Made by a program: the position numbers and the translations under genes. Source: JBFEYJ01 sp041546305 (GTDB taxonomy: Bacteria; Pseudomonadota; Gammaproteobacteria; Thiohalomonadales; Thiohalomonadaceae). From it: DNA of 10,459 bases. The DNA lies in assembly GCA_041546305.1 (NCBI GenBank), contig JBFEWO010000098.1:1-10459 (forward strand), written 5' to 3'. Below the pieces are notes generated by a model that saw only the letters and a program-made list of their open reading frames with translations, was not told the origin of the DNA and searched no databases. This document shows, one piece after another, positions 5,316-10,459 of this stretch (position 1 is its first letter; the number at the start of each line of letters is the position of its first letter).

Positions 5316-8219
5316 ATGAGCGTAAGCGAAACTGCCAAAGTCCTGGCCGAGGGTAGAACCGAGGTCAAAAACACTACCTGTTACATGTGTGCCTGCCGCT
5401 GCGGTATCCGCGTACACCTGCGTGACGGTGAAGTACGTTACATTCAGGGTAACCCTGATCACCCACTGAACAAGGGTGTAATTTGCGCCAAGGGTTCCTC
5501 AGGCATCATGAAGCAGTACTCCCCTGCCCGCCTGACCAAGCCGCTGAAGCGCAAGGAAGGTGCCCTTCGTGGTGACGCCCAGTTCGAGGAAATCAGCTGG
5601 GATGAAGCCTTCGATATGTTGGAAGAGCGCCTTGGCAACATCCGCGCCACCGACCCGAAGAAATTCGCCCTGTTCACCGGCCGCGACCAGATGCAGGCCC
5701 TGACCGGCCTGTTCGCTAAGAACTTTGGTACCCCCAACTACGCTGCTCACGGTGGTTTCTGCTCGGTCAACATGGCCGCAGGCATGATCTACACCATCGG
5801 CGGCTCCTTCTGGGAGTTCGGTGGCCCGGACCTGGAACGCTCCAAGCTGTTCGTGATGATCGGCACCGCCGAGGACCATCACTCCAATCCGATGAAGATC
5901 GAACTGTCAAAGTTCAAGCGCAACGGCGGCCGTTTCATCTCCATCAACCCGATCCGTACCGGCTACTCGGCTATCGCCGACGAATGGGTACCCATCAAGC
6001 CCGGCACCGACGGTGCGCTGCTGCTGGCGATCATCCACGAGATCATCAAAACCGGCCTCTACGACCGAGAATTCCTGGTGCAGTACTCCAACTCTGCCGA
6101 GTTGGTGAACCTCAACCCGAAAAGCAGCGAGTTCGGCATGTTCGTCCGCGCCGAGGTGCCGGAGGAGGAGGGCTGTTTCGACCCGCAAAACAAGCTATGG
6201 TGGGACCGCAACAGCAACAAGGCCGTGGTCTGCCGCACCAAGGGTGCTGATCCGCGCCTGCTGGGAGAGTTCACCCTCGAGGATGGTACCCCGGTCAAGC
6301 CGGCCTTCCAGTTACTCAAGGAGCGTGTTAACCAGTACACCCCCGAGTGGGCCGCCAACATCACCGGTATCCCGGCCGAGACCATCCGCCGTCTGGCCCA
6401 TGAGATGGGAATCACCGCTCGTGACGAGAAGATCGAGCTGCCTATCGCCTGGACCGACGTGTGGGACAATGAGCACCAGTCCGTTACCGGTAACCCAGTT
6501 TCCTTCCACGCCATGCGTGGCCTAGCCGCTCACTCCAATGGCTTCCAGACCATTCGTGCGCTGTCGATCCTGATGTCTATCCTCGGCACCATCGACCGCC
6601 CCGGCGGCTTCCGCCACAAGGCACCGTTCCCCCGTCCGATCCCGCCCTGCCCCAAGACCGGCAAGAGCTGGGACGACGTACAACCCAACACCCCGCTCAA
6701 CGGCATGCCGCTGGGCTGGCCGGCCGATCCGGACGACCTGTTCGTCGACGAGAACGGTGGCCCGATCCGTATCGACAAGGGCTTCTCCTGGGAGCATCCG
6801 CTCTCCGTCCACGGCCTGATGCACAACGCCATCACCAACGCCTGGCGCAAAGACCCCTACGGCATCGACACCCTGTTCATCTTCATGGCGAACATGGCGT
6901 GGAACTCCACTATGCACACCGACGATGTGCGCAAGATGCTGAACGATAAGGACGAGAACGGCGAATATAAGATCCCGTTCCTGGTCGTGGCCGACGCGTT
7001 CCAGTCCGAGATGGTGGCCTTTGCCGACCTGGTGCTACCCGACACCACCTATCTGGAGCGTCATGACGTCATGTCCATGCTGGACCGTCCGATCTCCGAG
7101 TACGACGGCCCGGTCGACTCCGTCCGTATCCCGGTGGTACCGCCGATGGGTCAATGCAAACCGTTCCAGGAGGTGCTGATTGAGCTGGGCTCCCGCCTCA
7201 AGCTCCCGGCCTTCACCAAGGAAGACGGTTCACGCAAGTTCCGCGATTACCCAGACTTCGTCACTAACTTCGAGACCGCACCGGGCTCCGGCATCGGCTT
7301 CCTCGCCGGCTGGCGTGGCAAGAGCGGTGAGAAGGACATGAAGGGCGAGCCCAATCCGGACCAGTGGAAGATGTACGAGAAGAACAACTGCGTCTACCAC
7401 TACCACCTGCCGAAGTCCTACCAGTACATGCGTAACTGGAACCAGGGCTACCTGCAGTGGGCCCAGGAGCACTCCCTGACCCGCTACGACGAGCCGATCA
7501 ACATCCACATCTACTCCGAGGTGTTGCAGAAGTTCCGTCTGGCCGCCCAGGGCAAGAGCCAGGGCAAGCAGCCGCCGCAGAACCTGCGCAAGCGAGTGGA
7601 GACCTACTTTGATCCGCTGCCGTTCTACTACGAGCCGATCGAGGGCCAGCTGTCCGACAAGCACAAGTATCCGCTGAACGCTGTCACCCAGCGTCCGATG
7701 GCGATGTACCACAGCTGGGACAGCCAGAACGCGTGGCTGCGCCAGATCCACACCTACAACTTCCTCTACGTCCATCCGCAGACCGCGAAGTCTGCCGGCA
7801 TCGAGGACGAGGGCTGGATGTGGGTCGAGTCCATGCACGGTAAGGTCCGCTGCCTCTGCCGCTACTCCGAGGCAGTCGAGCCGGGCACCGTCTGGACCTG
7901 GAACGCCATCGGTAAGGCCTCCGGCGCCTGGAATCTTGACGGCAGCGCCAATGAATCCAAACAGGGCTTCCTGCTCAACCACGTGATCAGCGAGGAGCTG
8001 CCCGCCAACGAAGCCGGCGAGCACATCTCCAACTCCGATCCGGTCACCGGTCAGGCAGGCTGGTTCGACGTGCGTGTACGTATCTACCCGGCAGGTGCCG
8101 ACGAAGAGAAGGTTACCTTCCCGCAATACGACACCATGCCCGCCGTACCCGGTACCCCGAAACGTCGTCCGTGGCAGAGCTACTTCGCCGGACTGTTTAC
8201 CCGCAAGGGAGAATTCTAA
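5316..8219 (+). CDS. soeA: Sulfite dehydrogenase (quinone), molybdopterin subunit SoeA
   Basis: A 967-residue member of the DMSO reductase (complex iron-sulfur molybdoenzyme) family, catalysing sulfite + water to sulfate with electrons passed to SoeB. The N-terminal [4Fe-4S] site is C22-x2-C25-x3-C29-x27-C57. Then follow the molybdopterin oxidoreductase domain, with C149 in the segment AHGGFCSVNMAAG as the likely molybdenum ligand, and a C-terminal dinucleotide-binding domain from about residue 790. There is no twin-arginine or other signal peptide before C22. This separates it from the exported polysulfide, thiosulfate and tetrathionate reductases of the same family and fits the cytoplasmic SoeABC of Allochromatium. 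The stop overlaps the soeB start (TAATG). The ribosome site is weak. Third codon positions are strongly G/C. A polysulfide reductase-like role is the main alternative, made unlikely by the missing signal peptide and the apr/sat context. Confidence 0.93.
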   Translation: MSVSETAKVLAEGRTEVKNTTCYMCACRCGIRVHLRDGEVRYIQGNPDHPLNKGVICAKGSSGIMKQYSPARLTKPLKRKEGALRGDAQFEEISWDEAFDMLEERLGNIRATDPKKFALFTGRDQMQALTGLFAKNFGTPNYAAHGGFCSVNMAAGMIYTIGGSFWEFGGPDLERSKLFVMIGTAEDHHSNPMKIELSKFKRNGGRFISINPIRTGYSAIADEWVPIKPGTDGALLLAIIHEIIKTGLYDREFLVQYSNSAELVNLNPKSSEFGMFVRAEVPEEEGCFDPQNKLWWDRNSNKAVVCRTKGADPRLLGEFTLEDGTPVKPAFQLLKERVNQYTPEWAANITGIPAETIRRLAHEMGITARDEKIELPIAWTDVWDNEHQSVTGNPVSFHAMRGLAAHSNGFQTIRALSILMSILGTIDRPGGFRHKAPFPRPIPPCPKTGKSWDDVQPNTPLNGMPLGWPADPDDLFVDENGGPIRIDKGFSWEHPLSVHGLMHNAITNAWRKDPYGIDTLFIFMANMAWNSTMHTDDVRKMLNDKDENGEYKIPFLVVADAFQSEMVAFADLVLPDTTYLERHDVMSMLDRPISEYDGPVDSVRIPVVPPMGQCKPFQEVLIELGSRLKLPAFTKEDGSRKFRDYPDFVTNFETAPGSGIGFLAGWRGKSGEKDMKGEPNPDQWKMYEKNNCVYHYHLPKSYQYMRNWNQGYLQWAQEHSLTRYDEPINIHIYSEVLQKFRLAAQGKSQGKQPPQNLRKRVETYFDPLPFYYEPIEGQLSDKHKYPLNAVTQRPMAMYHSWDSQNAWLRQIHTYNFLYVHPQTAKSAGIEDEGWMWVESMHGKVRCLCRYSEAVEPGTVWTWNAIGKASGAWNLDGSANESKQGFLLNHVISEELPANEAGEHISNSDPVTGQAGWFDVRVRIYPAGADEEKVTFPQYDTMPAVPGTPKRRPWQSYFAGLFTRKGEF

Positions 8220-8944
8220 TGACCCAGTTAGCACTCGTTATCGACCTTAACGTGTGCGTAGGCTGCCACGCCTGCGTTACCAGCTGTAAGCAGTGGAATA
8301 CCTCCGGCCAGGCCGGCCCGCTGTTCGATGACAACCCGTTCACCAAGGATCCCACCGGTACTTTCTTCAACCGTGTGCAGACCTATGAGATCGGCGAGTT
8401 CCCGAAGACCGAAACCCTGCACTTCCCGAAGAGCTGCCTGCACTGCGAGGATGCGCCCTGCGTACCGGTGTGCCCCACCGGTGCCAGCCACAAGCGCAAC
8501 GAAGATGGCATCGTGCTGGTGGACTACGACAAGTGCATCGGCTGCAAGTACTGCTCCTGGGCCTGCCCTTACGGCATGCGCGAATTCGACGAGCAACAGA
8601 AGGTAATGAAAAAGTGCACCCTCTGCGTCGACCGCATCTACGACGAGACCCTGGACGAGCGCGACCGCAAGCCCGCCTGTGTGCTGGCCTGCCCGACCTC
8701 GGCCCGTATCTTCGGCGACGTGCACGACCCGGACTCCGATGCCTCTGTGGCCATCCGCGAGCGTGGCGGCTACCAGCTGATGCCCGAGTGGGGCACCAAG
8801 CCGGCCAACCACTACCTGCCGCGTCGCAAGACCCAAATGAGCATCCACGAGGACGAACTGGTGCGTGTGGATAATCCGCTGAAGAAAGAGGATATCCGTC
8901 ACGAGACCAGCAAGGACGTCTCCCTGGACGACTGGTTGATGTAA
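8219..8944 (+). CDS. soeB: Sulfite dehydrogenase (quinone), iron-sulfur subunit SoeB
   Basis: A 241-residue electron-transfer subunit with sixteen cysteines arranged for four [4Fe-4S] clusters: C13/C16/C19/C23, C73/C76/C81/C85, C106/C109/C112/C116 and C133/C136/C154/C158, in the DmsB/NrfC-like order. It carries electrons from SoeA to the membrane subunit SoeC. No export signal precedes the first cluster, in agreement with a cytoplasmic complex. I chose the ATG at 8219 because it overlaps the soeA stop in the sequence TAATG, follows AAGGGAGAA, and gives the family-typical MTQLALVIDLNVCVGC start; an in-frame ATG at 8171 lies within soeA and would add 16 unrelated residues. The polar C-terminal tail (about 185-241) has no cysteines. 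soeC follows after a 61-nt gap containing a hairpin. Confidence 0.94.
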   Translation: MTQLALVIDLNVCVGCHACVTSCKQWNTSGQAGPLFDDNPFTKDPTGTFFNRVQTYEIGEFPKTETLHFPKSCLHCEDAPCVPVCPTGASHKRNEDGIVLVDYDKCIGCKYCSWACPYGMREFDEQQKVMKKCTLCVDRIYDETLDERDRKPACVLACPTSARIFGDVHDPDSDASVAIRERGGYQLMPEWGTKPANHYLPRRKTQMSIHEDELVRVDNPLKKEDIRHETSKDVSLDDWLM

Positions 8945-8956
8945 TTGATACGGGGA

Positions 8957-8977
8957 GGGGTGGCCCGGTGCCACCCC
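8957..8977 (+). repeat. Hairpin between soeB and soeC
   Basis: GGGGTGGC (8957-8964) pairs perfectly with GCCACCCC (8970-8977) around a CCGGT loop. It sits 12 nt after the soeB stop and 28 nt before the soeC start and has no T-run, so it should not stop transcription. Such intra-operon stems often mark an mRNA processing or stability point that makes subunit levels unequal; here that is inference. Confidence 0.65.
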
Positions 8978-9005
8978 ACCAAGAAACGAATCTGGAGTTA
9001 AAACG

Positions 9006-9986
9006 ATGCACCCGACATTTTCGGTCATTTTCCTCACAACCCTCATCGGGGTGGGTCAGGGCCTGTTCCTCGCCCTGTTCACCGAGCAGAGCTACTCGGC
9101 GGCAAAGCTGCTTCCTGCTCAGGACAGCAGCTTCTATGTCACCGGCAGCTTCATCGCCCTGGCCTTCCTCGTCGGCGGCCTGATTGCCGCGATCGGCCAC
9201 CTGGGCAAGCCCATCTACATGATCACCCGCGCCTGGCGTGGGGTGACCCGTTGGCGCACCTCCTGGCTCTCCCGTGAGCTCATCCTGATGCCGGTGGTCA
9301 TGGGCCTGGTCTTCCTCTACGGTGTGTTCCACTACTTCGGCCTGGATGCCGACCTGTTCGGCGCACCGGAACTCAGCGGCCAGCTGACCCTGGTGCTCGG
9401 CACCATTGTTTCCGCCGCGGTGTTCGCCCTGTTCATTGCCACCGGCATGATCTACGCCAGCATCAAGTTCCTGCAGGAGTGGGCCTGCTCGCTAACGGTC
9501 ATTAACTACACCCTGCTCGGTGGCGCTTCCGGCTTTACCCTGGCCGCTGCCTACGCGGCCTATACCGCACCGGAACTGGTCAGCTTCTACGCGACTTGGG
9601 CGATGATCATCACCGCCGCCGCACTCATCACCCGCGGTGGTTCACTGATCCGCAACGCCCGTATCAAGTACAAGTCGACCATCCAGAGCGCCATCGGCGT
9701 GCGCCATACCAAGGTGCAGCAGAAGTCCATGGGTATGATGGGCGGCTCCTTCAACACCCGTGAGTTCTTCCACGGAGCGAGTGCCGTCTTCTTCAAGTCT
9801 GTTAAATGGATCTTCCTGATACTGGTCTTCCCCGTCCCGCTGCTACTGCTGTGGGCCGGCATGGAAGGCGACAAGGGCCTGCTGCTGATGGCCTTCATCG
9901 TCCAGTACGTCGGCCTGCTGTTCGAGCGCTGGTTCTTCTTCGCCCAGGCCAACCACCCGCAGAACCTGTACTACCAGACCGTGTAA
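9006..9986 (+). CDS. soeC: Sulfite dehydrogenase (quinone), membrane anchor subunit SoeC
   Basis: A 326-residue DmsC-family membrane protein that anchors SoeAB on the cytoplasmic face and passes electrons to the quinone pool. Eight hydrophobic segments are visible at about 5-26, 46-66, 92-112, 125-150, 163-187, 193-211, 268-288 and 292-312. Family signatures are LGKP after the second segment, SWLSRE before the third, and the C-terminal ERWFFFAQANHPQNLYYQ. A basic cytoplasmic loop (about 214-240) separates segments six and seven. DmsC-type subunits carry no heme, unlike NarI. The ATG at 9006 follows GGAG (8993-8996) with a spacing of 9 nt. It is the last gene of the soe operon; a strong terminator follows 21 nt after the stop. 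Confidence 0.93.
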   Translation: MHPTFSVIFLTTLIGVGQGLFLALFTEQSYSAAKLLPAQDSSFYVTGSFIALAFLVGGLIAAIGHLGKPIYMITRAWRGVTRWRTSWLSRELILMPVVMGLVFLYGVFHYFGLDADLFGAPELSGQLTLVLGTIVSAAVFALFIATGMIYASIKFLQEWACSLTVINYTLLGGASGFTLAAAYAAYTAPELVSFYATWAMIITAAALITRGGSLIRNARIKYKSTIQSAIGVRHTKVQQKSMGMMGGSFNTREFFHGASAVFFKSVKWIFLILVFPVPLLLLWAGMEGDKGLLLMAFIVQYVGLLFERWFFFAQANHPQNLYYQTV

Positions 9987-10007
9987 CGGTCTCCCCTCTG
10001 CGGAACG

Positions 10008-10038
10008 AAAAAGGGCGCCAGATGGGGCGCCCTTTTTT
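10008..10038 (+). terminator. Intrinsic terminator of soeABC
   Basis: A 12-bp perfect stem, AAAAAGGGCGCC (10008-10019) with GGCGCCCTTTTT (10026-10037), loop AGATGG, GC-rich core and a run of six T residues. It ends the soe transcript before the sat promoter; the A/T symmetry means it could act weakly in the other direction too. Confidence 0.92.
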
Positions 10039-10076
10039 ATTGCCTAGTTTCCTTATGCCCCTATCCGAGCTTCCTA

Positions 10077-10106
10077 TTACCCCGACAAAATCCACTGTTG
10101 TATAGT
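10077..10106 (+). promoter_or_regulatory. Candidate promoter for sat
   Basis: TATAGT (10101-10106) is a fair -10 element; TTACCC (10077-10082), 18 nt upstream, is a weak -35. The predicted start near 10113 leaves a leader of about 80 nt. The strong terminator just upstream makes a separate sat promoter necessary, which is the main support. Confidence 0.4.
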
Positions 10107-10178
10107 CATGGCAGCCAATATTCGCTCTCCCGCGCATGAAGCCACCGACCGGGAGTGAAGACAAGAATTTCCAATAAT

Positions 10179-10184
10179 AAGGAG
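10179..10184 (+). promoter_or_regulatory. Ribosome binding site of sat
   Basis: AAGGAG lies 7 nt before the ATG at 10192, a near-ideal site and much stronger than that of soeA. It fixes the sat start. Confidence 0.8.
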
Positions 10185-10191
10185 TTAACAG

Positions 10192-10459
10192 ATGATCAAG
10201 CCTGTCGGTTCTGATGAACTCAAACCACTCTTTGTCTACGAGTCAGACAAGCACGATGCCCTGAAACACGAAGCAGAAACCCTGCCGTCCATTCTGCTCA
10301 GCTCCCAGGCTGCCGCCAATGCCGTGATGATGGGTAGCGGATATTTTAGCCCGCTGCCGGGCTACATGAACGTGGAAGACGCCATGGGCGCCGCCGAGAG
10401 CATGATCCTGACCAACGGCGATTTCTTCCCGGTGCCAGTGATGAACCTCACCACCAAAG
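10192..10459 (+). CDS. sat: Sulfate adenylyltransferase (ATP sulfurylase) Sat, N-terminal part
   Basis: The first 89 codons are present; the gene runs off the window. The N-terminus MIKPVGSDELKPLFVY and the following SSQAAANAVMMGSGYFSPLPGYMN segment are typical of dissimilatory Sat from sulfur oxidisers and sulfate reducers, unrelated to the assimilatory CysDN heterodimer. In this setting it works in the ATP-forming direction, APS + pyrophosphate to ATP + sulfate, taking APS from AprBA. The nucleotide-binding motifs (QxRN and HxxH) lie beyond the visible part, so activity cannot be judged. It is on the same strand as soeABC but separated by a terminator and its own promoter-like sequence and strong ribosome site, and so is probably regulated separately. 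Confidence 0.93.
   Translation, partial: MIKPVGSDELKPLFVYESDKHDALKHEAETLPSILLSSQAAANAVMMGSGYFSPLPGYMNVEDAMGAAESMILTNGDFFPVPVMNLTTK

Noticed and set aside
5113..5319. A 68-residue frame covering the soeA promoter region.
   Set aside because: It contains the FNR-like site, the AT-rich promoter and the leader hairpins, and has no recognisable domain; only the last 17 codons are kept as a speculative leader peptide.
8171..8218. The upstream in-frame ATG at 8171 as the soeB start.
   Set aside because: It lies inside soeA, adds 16 residues before a clean ferredoxin N-terminus, and the TAATG overlap with a purine-rich site at 8219 is the usual arrangement.
7230..9332. Long minus-strand frames opposite soeA, soeB and soeC (334, 272 and 321 residues).
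   Set aside because: Low-complexity translations rich in Val, Leu, Gly, Ala and Arg, mirror images of GC-biased coding; the plus-strand genes are unambiguous.
5316..9986. Reading the operon as polysulfide, thiosulfate or tetrathionate reductase (psr/phs/ttr).
   Set aside because: Neither the molybdenum nor the iron-sulfur subunit has a twin-arginine signal, the membrane subunit is DmsC-like, and the apr/sat neighbours point to sulfite oxidation.

Overview
This window looks like chromosome from a gammaproteobacterial sulfur-oxidising chemolithotroph or phototroph of the Chromatiaceae / Sedimenticola / thiotrophic-symbiont type. The inference rests on gene content: an aprMBA set (adenylylsulfate reductase with the AprM anchor typical of sulfur oxidisers, no qmo genes visible), a complete cytoplasmic sulfite dehydrogenase soeABC, and the start of a dissimilatory-type ATP sulfurylase gene sat. 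I cannot name the genus from sequence alone.

Layout. Positions 1-375 hold the 3' end of an unrecognised plus-strand gene, which meets tail to tail (4-nt overlap) a minus-strand pair: an uncharacterised 116-residue protein followed 4 nt later by a divergent SlyD-like FKBP protein. A probable promoter and two back-to-back hairpins (1323-1350 and 1356-1388) separate this pair from the aprMBA operon, read on the minus strand from 4666 down to 1402. A 649-bp divergent intergenic region (4667-5315) then leads to soeABC on the plus strand (5316-9986). That operon ends in a strong intrinsic terminator (10008-10038). After a separate promoter-like sequence, sat begins at 10192 and runs off the window.

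How the genes work together. Sulfite made in the cytoplasm from sulfur can be oxidised by two routes, both encoded here. SoeABC oxidises sulfite directly to sulfate and passes electrons to the quinone pool through the membrane protein SoeC. AprBA, docked to the membrane by AprM, joins sulfite to AMP to form APS, and Sat then converts APS plus pyrophosphate to ATP and sulfate. The direct and indirect routes share one divergent control region and the same neighbourhood.

The most unusual part is that control region. Its aprM-proximal part (about 4768-4950) is dense in inverted repeats, including two mutually exclusive pairings that resemble a switching RNA leader. Its soeA-proximal part is AT-rich and carries an FNR/ANR-like palindrome, an 11-bp motif repeated at exactly 21-bp spacing, and two hairpins just before the soeA start. 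I found no tRNA, rRNA, CRISPR array, transposase or integrase. The enzyme families themselves are known; the possible novelty lies in the regulatory DNA and in the two small unrecognised genes.
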